This document shows positions 17,132-26,159 of a stretch of DNA of 47,328 nt, piece after piece. This DNA comes from Candidatus Obscuribacterales bacterium (GTDB lineage Bacteria; Cyanobacteriota; Vampirovibrionia; Obscuribacterales; Obscuribacteraceae). The notes beneath the pieces are model-generated. The model saw nothing but the letters and a program-made list of their open reading frames with translations. It did not search any database and was not told the origin of the DNA. A program made the translations under genes and the position numbers. Location: contig JAIERK010000186.1 of the NCBI GenBank assembly GCA_019746975.1, positions 1-47,328 on the forward strand, in the 5' to 3' direction. The first letter of the stretch is position 1. Each line of letters starts with the position of its first letter.

Positions 17132-20100
17132 CAGACCTCCTGAGCACGCGTCTTAGTAATTGGAAGAAGAAGTTGATCGATCAGACGCTTCATAATCCAT
17201 TGCTTAACTTCAAGCCCAGCAAACTTACAACGATCTCTGTTGTAGATGAGAAGCCTTCGGACGTATTCCGCACGCTTCAGATTATCGGAAAGTCGATGAC
17301 GTTCGGGCCGGCGGCTGAAGGACGACCGGCCGCGAAGCATTCGTCAGTTGAATTCTCGCTTTATGGTCAGAAGCCTTCAAACTCAGGACACCTCGATCTT
17401 GAACTTCAAACTGGGTTGTCCGCAGAAGCTCTAGATCTGCATCTCTTGCGAGTGTTTCAGAAATCAGCCAGTCTCTTCGAAGAGCAAGGATTTAGCAGCC
17501 TTTGCTTATCACTCGGCATGCTCCAGTGGTTTGACGCAAAGGACGGCAACACGGTTCTCAAGGCACCCCTGGTATTACTTCCGGTGCAGCTTGAACGTGA
17601 GACCGCCGGAAGTAAATTCACGGTGAGAGCTACTCAAGACGAGCCCGTGTTAAATCCAGCGCTATTGGAGAGACTTCGGACTTCTCATCGCCTCATGCTT
17701 CCTCCGCTTCCCGATAGCTTCGAAGATTTTCAACCCATGACTTATTTTGCGTTGTTTCAGCAGGCAATTGAGCAGCAGAACAATTGGAGAGTAACAGAGG
17801 ACATCTTCTTATCGTTCTTTGCATTCCAGAAGTTTGTGATGTACCGAGAGCTGGAAATTGCAGAAGATGTTTATGCGCAGCACGAGATTATTCAAGCACT
17901 TTGCACTGGAAAAGCAGAATCGTTTGGCGACGATAACTCTGACGACAACGAACACCTGGATCAAGTGCTGAAACCGGAAGCAACTTTCCAGGTTCTCGAT
18001 GCTGACTCATCGCAACAGCAGGCGATCGTAGCGGTCAGGAGCGGTAAGAATTTAGTTATCGAGGGACCGCCTGGAACAGGGAAGTCTCAAACAATCACAA
18101 ATATCATTGCCGAACTTTTGGCGGAAGGAAAGACTGTCCTATTTGTTAGCGAGAAGATTGCCGCGCTCGAAGTAGTCTTCAATCGCCTGGAATCTGCTGG
18201 TTTAAAAGAATTTTGTCTTGAGCTGCACAGCAAGGGTACCAGCAAAAAGTCAGTCTATCAGGAATTTCAACGAGCACTGGATAACTGTCGCCCTCACGAT
18301 CATGCTGGGGACGGAGATCTCACTCGTCTGTCCTCTCTTCGAACTTTCCTCAACGATTACTCTCAAGCAGTGCATAAGCCTTTTGGCACATTGAACATTA
18401 CGCCGTTCCGAGCAATTGGAGAGATAAGCCTGCTAGAAGCGGCTCCCGTTGTTAACGTTGTTTTCGCCGAGATTTCGAACTGTCAGATGGAGACACTAGA
18501 GGAAAGCTGTCGATCTCTCAATCATCATGCAAAACTGGTGGCAGAAATCGGTCCAATTGATACTCATCCCTGGCGTGGGTCGGAGCTGAAAAATCTGTCG
18601 GCGGAAGAGCAAGATCAGCTCTACGAGCTGATCAATCATGCTGACTCTCTTTTGACCAAATTACAAAGCAGAAGCGAAAACTTGTCTGAAGAACTTGGCG
18701 CAGTCTGCCCTAGTACATTTGCTCAATTGGAGATTCTCTGCGAAATCGGAACATCACTTGTTCGGTCACCTGGCACGAGCGAAGGTCTGCTGTTGAACGC
18801 GAGCTGGAATTCGATTAGTCCAGAAGTTGCCAATCTGATCGTTCGTGGAGAGCACTACTCACGCACACTTTTGGATGTGACTCGTTGTTTTCGCGAAGAA
18901 ATTTTGGAATTGGATTTCGAGCCGACCTTCAATTCGCATAGCGAAAAAGTTGCAAAATGGTATCGCCCCTTTATTCTGAGCTATTGGAAAGAACGACTCT
19001 TCTTCCAAAAACTCTACCACCCGGATTATAAGCCCAACTCACTGGAGCACCTGCTCTCAGACATCGAGGTAGCGTTACAATGCCGCAAATCCATGCTCCA
19101 GGTACTCGAGCAAGACCGGCTCGGGCACGACCTTTTCGGAGATAAATGGAAGGACCTTCGCAGTAACTGGAATGAGTTGCGCGAATTCGCAAATTGGATT
19201 GTAACTGTCCGACGGTTTATCTTAGAGGATGCGTTAAAACCGCAGGGCATAGCGTTAGCCGCAAGTGGAACAAAGCAAAAGGACTCAGTCGAAAAGAGTG
19301 TGTTGGAAATTCGCGATCTGATCGACAGGCTCCGTGTAACTCTCGGCGAAATTTGCGACCGAGCAAAATTTGAGATTGGACGCGACAACATCATAGGTCC
19401 GAATTCGAATCTCATTGATCTTGCTCGGCGACTTAAAAGCATGGAGCATGGCATTCGCAGAATTCACGAATGGATTGCATACAATTTGTCGGTTCAAGTC
19501 TGCAAGGCTAGTTTCGCAGGTTCATTCTTTGATAAATTCGACGAACAGAACCTCGATGTTTGTCACCTTGAATCATCGTTCAAACGATCTTTCTACAGAA
19601 GATGGCTAGATATGGCGTTTGAAGAGCGCCCAATATTGAGACGGTTTCAAACGATCAGACACGAAGATTTTATAGCTGAATTCCGTCGTCTGGACAGGCG
19701 GTCGCTGGAATTGGCGAAACAGCGTCTTTGTCATAATGTTTCTCAACGACGAGATCAATTACTTAAAACGAAAAGCTTCGAGGATGAACTTCGTATACTA
19801 CAGCGGCAGCTGCGCTCGCGCAGCAAGCTTCCACTTAGAAAGTTGTTCAGGCAAGTTCCATCCGTCATCAGAGCAATCAAACCGTGTTTCATGATGAGCC
19901 CGATCTCGGCAGCTCAATTCCTTAATCCGAACAGTACGCCTTTTGATGTTGTGATCTTCGACGAGGCTAGCCAAATTACGGTCGAAGATGCGCTAGGCGC
20001 TATTGTTCGTGGTAGGCAATTAGTAGTCGTCGGCGATCCAAAACAATTGCCGCCAACTGATTTCTTCGTCGCTCAAACGTTAGATGAAGTGACCTCCGAT

Positions 20101-21903
20101 GATCGTGATGACCTTCGCATGACTGATTTGGAGAGTGTTTTAGATGAATGTATCGCAGCCGCGTTCCCTGTGAGAAAGCTGAAGTGGCATTACAGAAGTC
20201 GGCACGAGTCGCTGATTGCGTTTTCAAATGAAAAGTTCTATGACAGCGAGCTGCTCACTTTCCCTGGACCTGATACAGGTGTCGCAGTGCGAGGTCTAAC
20301 ATTTGAGTTTGTGGCGGGGACCTATCAAGGTGCCGGCGTAAATCCTAAAGAAGCATCCGCGATAGCCGACGCCGTTTGCCACCATGCAAGGACTGCTCCA
20401 CATCTGTCTCTTGGTGTAGGTACGTTTAACGTCAAACAGATGATTCTCATCAAAGACGAAATCGATCGTCGCCGCCGCGAAGATCCATCTCTGGAATTCT
20501 TTTTTGCGAAGAAAGGAGAGGGCGAATTTTTCGTCAAGAATTTGGAGACCATTCAGGGTGACGATCGAGACGTGATATTCCTGAGCGTGACATACGGACC
20601 AGGACCTGATGGTAAGGTTCGCTACAACTTTGGCCCGATCAATGGGCAAAATGGATGGAGACGCCTGAATGTAATTTTGACTCGTTCGAAGCTTCGAATG
20701 CGAGTATTCTCGTCAATGCGCGCAGAAGACATCGATTTGACACGCGCCACCAATGATGGTGCAAGATACTTGCGGGACTTTCTATTCTTCGCAGAGAGAC
20801 AAACTTCGGGGGCAAGCTGTGCAGATCAGAAGACTCTCCTATACACGCCATTTGAACAAGCTGTCTACGATGAGCTCACCAAAAAGGGCTTACAACTGGT
20901 ACCGAGAGTGGGGCAAGCTGGATACAAGGTTGATTTCGGAGTCTTAGATGAAGAGTTTCCGGGACGATTTCTTATCGGCATAGAATGCGATGGCTCAACT
21001 TACCATAGCGCAGTCACTGCCCGTGATAGAGATCGACTACGCCAGCAAGTGCTGGAGGGTCTTGGTTGGCATCTTATCAGAGTCTGGTCGACTGATTGGT
21101 TCCACAATCGGGATACTCAGATTGCGCGAGTGGTCGAGTTTGTCAACAAAGTAAAGCAAAAGCTGAAAGAAGAATCGCAACTCGAACCTCTTATCGATTT
21201 TGCGCCAGTCAAAGAGAGCTCACTGGATCGAGAGAAGGAAGTCGGAACTACAACGACCGATTTACCCGTCGTTACACCTCTAGCAAATGTATCACCAGCA
21301 GTGGCATCACCATCAGCGGCACCACCACAACCACCACCGGCTGTTGAAAACATGGATCCCTACTCGATTACTCCTATCGAAATAATGGGTGATACCCAGA
21401 CTTTCAATGCAGCAGAAGATCTAATTGTCGAATCGGTTATTCAAAGGGTGCTCGAGCATGAAGCTCCCATTCATGTCGATGAATTGAAAAAGCGTGTTGC
21501 CGCTCACTGGCAAATCTCGCGCATCGGCAACAGAATCGGTTCTCGACTTGACCGTGTCATCATCTCTTTGTTGAAAGCCAAACAGGCTTTCTGTAGAGGT
21601 GAATTCATCTGGAGAGACGAGCCAACCTCAATTGCCCCAAGATGCCGTCGAAGCGTCGAAGGCTACTCATTCTCGACGGAAACCATACCGCCAGAAGAAC
21701 TCGACCAATGTATTTCAATGGTTCTACGAGATACGAACGGACGCACCAAAGAAGAGATTATCACAGACGTAACTCGGTCGATGGGCTTTCGAAGAGCAGG
21801 GCAGAAGCTGTCTGACAGTATTTCCCAACGTATTCAACGCATGATGGACCAGTCGCAACTCGAACCCTGCAGCGCAGGGTTACGACTTCCAGTCAATCGA
21901 TGA
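17128..21903 (+). CDS. DUF4011 - SF1 helicase - Vsr-like nuclease - DUF3320 defence protein (Hhe-like)
   Basis: 1591-aa multidomain protein; positions below are within a few residues. Region 1-90 is DUF4011-like (WKKKLIDQTLHNPLLNFKPS is its typical opening). Walker A VIEGPPGTGKSQTITN is near 313; a long insertion of about 600 residues follows. The DE-box VVIFDEASQ and GDPKQLPP lie near 945-975, helicase motifs ETIQGDDRDVIFLSVTYGP and WRRLNVILTRSK near 1145-1185. A Vsr/MTES_1575-type endonuclease domain (LIGIECDGSTYHSA...WHLIRVWSTDWF) spans about 1230-1335. A Pro-rich linker and a DUF3320 winged-helix region (PIHVDELKKRVAAHW) end the protein. This is the architecture I recall for the single-protein Hhe anti-phage system and for helicases in DISARM/ARMADA-type islands. 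I chose ATG 17128 over the TTG at 17116 because of the ATGA overlap. The frame is intact. Confidence 0.93.
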   Translation: MTDLLSTRLSNWKKKLIDQTLHNPLLNFKPSKLTTISVVDEKPSDVFRTLQIIGKSMTFGPAAEGRPAAKHSSVEFSLYGQKPSNSGHLDLELQTGLSAEALDLHLLRVFQKSASLFEEQGFSSLCLSLGMLQWFDAKDGNTVLKAPLVLLPVQLERETAGSKFTVRATQDEPVLNPALLERLRTSHRLMLPPLPDSFEDFQPMTYFALFQQAIEQQNNWRVTEDIFLSFFAFQKFVMYRELEIAEDVYAQHEIIQALCTGKAESFGDDNSDDNEHLDQVLKPEATFQVLDADSSQQQAIVAVRSGKNLVIEGPPGTGKSQTITNIIAELLAEGKTVLFVSEKIAALEVVFNRLESAGLKEFCLELHSKGTSKKSVYQEFQRALDNCRPHDHAGDGDLTRLSSLRTFLNDYSQAVHKPFGTLNITPFRAIGEISLLEAAPVVNVVFAEISNCQMETLEESCRSLNHHAKLVAEIGPIDTHPWRGSELKNLSAEEQDQLYELINHADSLLTKLQSRSENLSEELGAVCPSTFAQLEILCEIGTSLVRSPGTSEGLLLNASWNSISPEVANLIVRGEHYSRTLLDVTRCFREEILELDFEPTFNSHSEKVAKWYRPFILSYWKERLFFQKLYHPDYKPNSLEHLLSDIEVALQCRKSMLQVLEQDRLGHDLFGDKWKDLRSNWNELREFANWIVTVRRFILEDALKPQGIALAASGTKQKDSVEKSVLEIRDLIDRLRVTLGEICDRAKFEIGRDNIIGPNSNLIDLARRLKSMEHGIRRIHEWIAYNLSVQVCKASFAGSFFDKFDEQNLDVCHLESSFKRSFYRRWLDMAFEERPILRRFQTIRHEDFIAEFRRLDRRSLELAKQRLCHNVSQRRDQLLKTKSFEDELRILQRQLRSRSKLPLRKLFRQVPSVIRAIKPCFMMSPISAAQFLNPNSTPFDVVIFDEASQITVEDALGAIVRGRQLVVVGDPKQLPPTDFFVAQTLDEVTSDDRDDLRMTDLESVLDECIAAAFPVRKLKWHYRSRHESLIAFSNEKFYDSELLTFPGPDTGVAVRGLTFEFVAGTYQGAGVNPKEASAIADAVCHHARTAPHLSLGVGTFNVKQMILIKDEIDRRRREDPSLEFFFAKKGEGEFFVKNLETIQGDDRDVIFLSVTYGPGPDGKVRYNFGPINGQNGWRRLNVILTRSKLRMRVFSSMRAEDIDLTRATNDGARYLRDFLFFAERQTSGASCADQKTLLYTPFEQAVYDELTKKGLQLVPRVGQAGYKVDFGVLDEEFPGRFLIGIECDGSTYHSAVTARDRDRLRQQVLEGLGWHLIRVWSTDWFHNRDTQIARVVEFVNKVKQKLKEESQLEPLIDFAPVKESSLDREKEVGTTTTDLPVVTPLANVSPAVASPSAAPPQPPPAVENMDPYSITPIEIMGDTQTFNAAEDLIVESVIQRVLEHEAPIHVDELKKRVAAHWQISRIGNRIGSRLDRVIISLLKAKQAFCRGEFIWRDEPTSIAPRCRRSVEGYSFSTETIPPEELDQCISMVLRDTNGRTKEEIITDVTRSMGFRRAGQKLSDSISQRIQRMMDQSQLEPCSAGLRLPVNR

Positions 21904-21921
21904 TGCAATTCCACGGAGGAG

Positions 21922-22035
21922 ATGCATTCACCTGATTCGCGAGCCGTCACCCTCTTTAATCATATCGAGCAGATGGGAGTCGAAGATCTCGACACGATGT
22001 ACTGGTGGGCATTTACAGGCGATATCAACCTGTAA
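21922..22035 (+). CDS. Candidate 37-aa small protein downstream of the helicase
   Basis: Short frame beginning ATG at 21922 directly after a GGAGGAG tract, which is closer to the start than is ideal (about 2 nt). It encodes an acidic peptide containing LFNHIEQMGVEDLDTMYWWA. It lies 18 nt after the helicase stop, so it would be in the same transcript. No family recognised; it may be a genuine accessory small protein or the leftover end of a larger gene. Confidence 0.35.
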   Translation: MHSPDSRAVTLFNHIEQMGVEDLDTMYWWAFTGDINL

Positions 22036-22170
22036 TTCTAATTGTAGTTCAGACTGAGTTTAATTGTTGCAGGACTCTGAATGGGTCACCCATAAGGGTG
22101 CAATTCTAATTGTCGTTGATCACTCGAGCAGTCACTCAACCGTGAGTACCGCATGCGGTATCAGGAGATA
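22036..22170. repeat. 12-bp direct repeat pair in a short intergenic region
   Basis: The sequence aattctaattgt occurs at 22034-22045 and again at 22102-22113. Between them is a small hairpin (caccc-ataa-gggtg, 22088-22101) without a T-run. The purpose is unknown; paired operator sites or a decayed element end are possible. Confidence 0.4.
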
Positions 22171-22818
22171 CTAATTCCACTCGACGATCCACTGTTGGAT
22201 ACGCTCATAGTCCTCAAGCGAACACTCAAGCTGACCTTCCGTGACCATAGTCTCGATTTCTCCCTTTGATCTGGGTGATTCAGTTTTCAGCGTGTTCAAA
22301 GGCACCGTCATCATCTTGATCGAGTTACAAGTGTTATCCTGCAGGTGCACTATCAATGCCTGGTGATCACTTTTGAAATGCGCGAGCTGGTCTCGCGGTC
22401 CCATCAGCGCAACGCGAACTTGAACTGCACCTCTTGTCCAGCGAGTCCATGACACGGCTTCGATTCCACCTGTCACTGAGACATTCACCCAACGGTGTAT
22501 GTGTGCTGCTTTGTCTAGCCTCGATTTGTCATATCGACCTAGATATGGATCCGGCGGCGCCTGTGTCTCAGCCGGCTGACTGGAGTTGAGAAGCCCGCCG
22601 CGCTTGAATTTGGGTGGCGATTGAGGAGATTCGTTATTGATTGGATTGACGACGTTGGCACGAGCGATAGCAGTGACCGGAGTGAGAGACTGGGTAGGTT
22701 TGCCCTGCGAACTTTCGAGCGCATTACCCTCCGGTTGATCACTGACACTGAGGTTCGAGCCGCATGCTGCTAACAAGTGCATAAGTGCAACCAATAAAAG
22801 CAATTCTTTCTTCATCAT
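22171..22818 (-). CDS. Lipoprotein of unknown function
   Basis: 215-aa lipoprotein from ATG 22818 (a second ATG follows at once; an in-frame TTG at 22830 is also possible). The signal peptide KKELLLLVALMHLLAACGS ends in the lipobox LAAC. A Ser/Pro/Gln-rich spacer of about 60 residues follows, then a folded region (about 95-215) with HRWVNVSVTGGIEAVSWTRW and a C-terminal helix YERIQQWIVEW. No family recognised. Monocistronic, transcribed toward the helicase gene. Confidence 0.7.
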   Translation of the reverse strand: MMKKELLLLVALMHLLAACGSNLSVSDQPEGNALESSQGKPTQSLTPVTAIARANVVNPINNESPQSPPKFKRGGLLNSSQPAETQAPPDPYLGRYDKSRLDKAAHIHRWVNVSVTGGIEAVSWTRWTRGAVQVRVALMGPRDQLAHFKSDHQALIVHLQDNTCNSIKMMTVPLNTLKTESPRSKGEIETMVTEGQLECSLEDYERIQQWIVEWN

Positions 22819-22909
22819 GCGGCAACTCAAAAACCTAAGGTCAATATATCACGGACTTCTGGAAATCTGGAAGTGCCAGATTGTGTAGAGCACTGTCAGT
22901 ACAAGAACC

Positions 22910-23626
22910 TTAATTCTTCGCTGATACCGTATGCAGTGCTCTTTCAATTGGTCCATCGACTATGACTTCTCCTCGTCGATACCGGTCTAGCAGTTGCTTG
23001 GAAGTTTTAGCAAGTAACTTGCGAACTTCTCTGCGTTTTCCTTTGACTCTTTCAATTGTTCGTGTTTCATAATCGGTCGTATTGTGCCGCATCCAGGCAA
23101 TCACTGCCGCTTCCGCGCGTTCTTCGATTGGTATACGTTGCGTTCGGGCCACTGTACCGCTTCCGACGGGCGTCGCATGATCCGTCACTGCACGCGCCAT
23201 TTGTTCTTCCAACTCCAGATGTCTTGGATGAAAATTCAAGTAAGTCATTACCGCGCCGAAGAAGTCACCTTCGTAGACTTCCTGTGCTTTCTCCCGACGA
23301 CTTGCATTAGCAGTCGTTCGTTTCCTATAGTTCTCGGTTGATCGTTCTTCTACAAGTTCGGCTTTTATGCGCTCGATAGTGGCACTCGATGCCCACACTC
23401 CTCTCGAGAAAATTTTTCGACCCTTCTTTTCTTGAACGATCCAATGTTCGCAAGCGGCTTTCAATCTGCGCGTCAAAGCTGCATCGCCAGGTGGCAGCAG
23501 AACCCAGCCGTCAGGGACAGTCAGTACGCGACCATCAGCTGAAAGAACGGTCCTGTCTGTAGGACCAGGAGCGTAGCAGTTGTCGCTATTGTCGGACAAT
23601 TGACCACCCGCGTGTAGTGCAATCAA
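22910..23626 (-). CDS. DUF2293 family protein
   Basis: About 238 aa, cytoplasmic, very basic. The core matches, from memory, the DUF2293 pattern: GWVLLPPGDAALTRRLKAAC, then EHWIVQEKKGRKIFSRGVWA, then HATPVGSGTVARTQRIPIEE and RAEAAVIAWMRHNTTDY, ending with a basic helix VKGKRREVRKLLAKTSKQLL. Members are found in diverse bacteria; no function is established to my knowledge, though the basic C-terminus would suit nucleic-acid binding. The assigned start is a TTG; a TATAAT on the minus strand (23626-23631) overlaps it, so if that is the -10 box the true start is further in, for example the TTG at 23599. Confidence 0.8.
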   Translation of the reverse strand: MIALHAGGQLSDNSDNCYAPGPTDRTVLSADGRVLTVPDGWVLLPPGDAALTRRLKAACEHWIVQEKKGRKIFSRGVWASSATIERIKAELVEERSTENYRKRTTANASRREKAQEVYEGDFFGAVMTYLNFHPRHLELEEQMARAVTDHATPVGSGTVARTQRIPIEERAEAAVIAWMRHNTTDYETRTIERVKGKRREVRKLLAKTSKQLLDRYRRGEVIVDGPIERALHTVSAKN

Positions 23627-23921
23627 TTATACAGGCATGTCGCATCATCGAATGAAGAGCACTCACGAGCCACTTTTGATTTGGGCAAGACCACCCTCGT
23701 TCAGTTGTATTGGATGCTCGCGGACGCTGAGGCTTTTTTCGTTTGAGCGATGAAAGATGCTTCGGATCTGCATATTCGAACGGTATTTCAGCGCTGCTGA
23801 ATGTTCGATGGCAAGCAGCCTCATGGAGTCAACGGATGCGTCAGCCACCAATCTCTTGAGTTTCTTTCACCGCAGAATGCTATAGTGAATTAGACCCATG
23901 TTTGCCATCGGGATAAAACGC
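23627..23921. other. Divergent intergenic region
   Basis: Between the minus-strand DUF2293 gene and the plus-strand Sel1 lipoprotein gene. A minus-strand TATAAT at 23626-23631 could be the -10 box of the DUF2293 gene, but no matching -35 was seen. No gene supported. Confidence 0.4.
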
Positions 23922-25319
23922 ATGAAGTTTTCTCCAATTATCATTTTAAGCTCGATTCTGACCGGATGTGGAATCAATAGCTATTTCTTTGACATGACAC
24001 AACCTGCGGTAATGGGTGATTTGAGTACGATCAATCCTCGTGTATTCGCTGCCAGCGAGGACGATGTCGCATTCTGGGCTAACTTTCGTGGTATCACGCA
24101 TGGTGTTACTGGTGGATTGTCTGAGAATGGGGTCTTCAATTCTCAACGCATGGGCAGTTCTTTCTCGGAAGCGAAGGAATTAGCGAAGCGTCTCCATCTG
24201 AAAGAAGTCACAGATCGCAATGATTCTGATGCGCGAAATGTTTGTGCGGATCTGGCTCATATCGCAGAACAGTTTCGTACAGGGAACGTTGCAATCCACT
24301 TCTTTAAGTCCATGAACAAACCTGAAAATTTTAAACTAAAGTCCGGTCGTCAATACGATCATGCGCTCTATTTCTATGATGAGCGAAACAGCTACGGTTA
24401 CCTTGAACTCAGCTACGGAACGCCGGAAGAGGTAAAGATCGCCGAGGAGCAGCTCGAGAAATATATGACACCGGTGGCGCCACCACCAGATTTGTTGAAG
24501 AAAGGGAACTCGGGTAATGCAGATGCCCAATACCAACTCGGCAAGTTTTTCCAAACCAATAATCCAATGAATCGTGGCTGTCCTTTAGCAGTGAGACGTT
24601 GGTACGAGAAGGCTGCCGCTCAGAACCACCCCGCTGCGCAATGTGAGCTTGCAAAGTTGCATTTCAATGGATACCTGGTCTGGGCGGATTCGAAGGAAGG
24701 GATGGAGTTGATCAGGTTATCTGCCAACGCCGGTTACGGAGAGTCTAAGCGAATTCTGGCGGAGCAATTGCTTGCGACCAGCAAGCAGACTCACCCCACA
24801 GCAAAGCAGGGTGCCCAGATGAATCGCGAGGCGCTTGCGCTTATGAGACAAGCCGCTAACTCAGGTGATGAGTCCGCCTGGCTTCAGCTAGGCTATGAAC
24901 TTCCTGACAAGACTGAAGCCGAGGCATGGCTGAGGAAGGCGGCGACCGAGGCAAAAGATAAGTACGTCGTGCGTGCTTCATCGAAGCAATTGGGGCAGAC
25001 TCTGATGAGTCAATCTAGATTCCAGGACGGCGAGAAATTCTTGATTCAGGCTGCTCAGGAAGGTGATAAGGACTCGCAGATGGAGCTCGCTCAGTATTTC
25101 AACGAGCACCACAACTACGCCGAGTCTGCACGCTGGTTCAAAGCTGCATATGAGAATCCGATGAATGAGCACACGTTGGACTTTTGGGGCAACAGTACGG
25201 CGCAGGGTCTGTTTAATCAGGCTGAAGTGAAAAGCAAGGACGGCGATTTTCGTGAAGCGGCGCGTCTTTATCGCGAAGCATATGAGAAAAACGCGAAGGA
25301 CTGGTACCCGGCATTCTAA
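23922..25319 (+). CDS. Sel1-repeat lipoprotein
   Basis: 465-aa lipoprotein from ATG 23922, chosen because it places the signal peptide (MKFSPIIILSSILTGC) at the N-terminus with the lipobox LTGC; the upstream ATG at 23898 would add eight residues. Residues about 20-180 are an unrecognised N-terminal domain. From about 190 there are Sel1-type helical repeats: NADAQYQLGKFFQ, RRWYEKAAAQNHPAAQCELA, DSKEGMELIRLSANAGYG, then shorter repeats EAEAWLRKAATEA, DGEKFLIQAAQEGDKDSQME and ESARWFKAAYENP. Such repeats mediate protein-protein contacts, often at the envelope. Partner unknown. Monocistronic. Confidence 0.82.
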   Translation: MKFSPIIILSSILTGCGINSYFFDMTQPAVMGDLSTINPRVFAASEDDVAFWANFRGITHGVTGGLSENGVFNSQRMGSSFSEAKELAKRLHLKEVTDRNDSDARNVCADLAHIAEQFRTGNVAIHFFKSMNKPENFKLKSGRQYDHALYFYDERNSYGYLELSYGTPEEVKIAEEQLEKYMTPVAPPPDLLKKGNSGNADAQYQLGKFFQTNNPMNRGCPLAVRRWYEKAAAQNHPAAQCELAKLHFNGYLVWADSKEGMELIRLSANAGYGESKRILAEQLLATSKQTHPTAKQGAQMNREALALMRQAANSGDESAWLQLGYELPDKTEAEAWLRKAATEAKDKYVVRASSKQLGQTLMSQSRFQDGEKFLIQAAQEGDKDSQMELAQYFNEHHNYAESARWFKAAYENPMNEHTLDFWGNSTAQGLFNQAEVKSKDGDFREAARLYREAYEKNAKDWYPAF

Positions 25320-25453
25320 GGATGCGATCGGCTAAAGCAAACCGATTGAGACGTGATTCCCGGGGCCGCTAACTTCGAAAAGCAAGGGTAAATATCGCAA
25401 AACGTCGAAAAACACGGCAAAACACAGCAAAACACGATTCCAACAAATCGACC
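25320..25453. other. A-rich spacer with imperfect gcaaaacac repeats
   Basis: Downstream of the Sel1 gene and just before the TetR promoter. The motif aaaacac/aaaacgt recurs four times between 25398 and 25436 (cgcaaaacgtcg, aaaaacacgg, gcaaaacaca, gcaaaacacg). No gene; may be low-complexity drift. Confidence 0.4.
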
Positions 25454-25494
25454 TTGACACTCCCGAATTAATGAGTGTATACTCACTCATTAAT
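25454..25494 (+). promoter_or_regulatory. Sigma70-type promoter with embedded TetR operator
   Basis: TTGACA at 25454-25459 and TATACT at 25478-25483 with 18-nt spacing. A perfect inverted repeat, ATTAATGAGTG (25467-25477) and CACTCATTAAT (25484-25494), brackets the -10 box exactly. GGAGG (25495-25499) follows, then the ATG of the TetR gene at 25504. This is the layout of an autorepressed TetR regulator. Confidence 0.88.
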
Positions 25495-25503
25495 GGAGGT
25501 TAG

Positions 25504-26079
25504 ATGTCTCGACCGAAGAGCGAGGAAAAGCGTAATACTCTTTTGTCGGTTGCCGCGCAAGTTTTCGCGAAAAATGGTCTATCGGCTTCGACTGCCTCGA
25601 TAACGAGCGCGGCAGGAATGGCCGAGGGCACATTGTTCGTCTACTTCAAAGGCAAGGACGAATTGATAAATGCGCTATACGCCGAGATCAAGAATGATCT
25701 CGCGGAGACTATGCTTTTTGGTCATCCACAAAATGGTTCTGTGCAAGAGAAGCTCTATCATGTCTGGAGCAACTACGTGGATTGGGGTGCGAAGAATCCC
25801 GATCGGCTTGCTGCTTTGCACAAGATAAAGGTCTGGGAAGGCTTGAAGGCTGAAGTGCGCGAGGCGACTGCAGAACGCTTCTGCGAACTTCAGAGCTTGA
25901 CGGAAAGCGCCATCGCCAATGGTGCGGTGAGCGAACTTCCCTATGAGTTCATCCTGGCTGTTTTCTCTGCGCAAGCAGAGACGACTATGCAATTCATCAA
26001 GCGAGAACCTCATAAATCCGACTTCTACAAAGAAAATGGATTCAAGATGTTTTGGAATGGTATCACCGCAAAAGGGTGA
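25504..26079 (+). CDS. TetR/AcrR family transcriptional regulator
   Basis: 191-aa regulator with an N-terminal helix-turn-helix (residues about 10-55; FAKNGLSASTASITSAAG followed by MAEGTLFVYFKGKDELINAL is the classic TetR_N pattern) and a variable helical ligand-binding domain. It should bind the 28-bp palindrome overlapping its own -10 box and so repress itself and, by read-through, the aldo/keto reductase gene 80 nt downstream. Inducer unknown, probably a reactive carbonyl or xenobiotic that the reductase handles (inference). Good ribosome site GGAGG. Confidence 0.92.
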   Translation: MSRPKSEEKRNTLLSVAAQVFAKNGLSASTASITSAAGMAEGTLFVYFKGKDELINALYAEIKNDLAETMLFGHPQNGSVQEKLYHVWSNYVDWGAKNPDRLAALHKIKVWEGLKAEVREATAERFCELQSLTESAIANGAVSELPYEFILAVFSAQAETTMQFIKREPHKSDFYKENGFKMFWNGITAKG

Positions 26080-26159
26080 ACTAGTACATAAAAGGTGGAT
26101 TTTGTAAAACAAACTTTGTTGCTGTTTATATCGCAAGAGAAAACCTAAGGAGTTCGACA

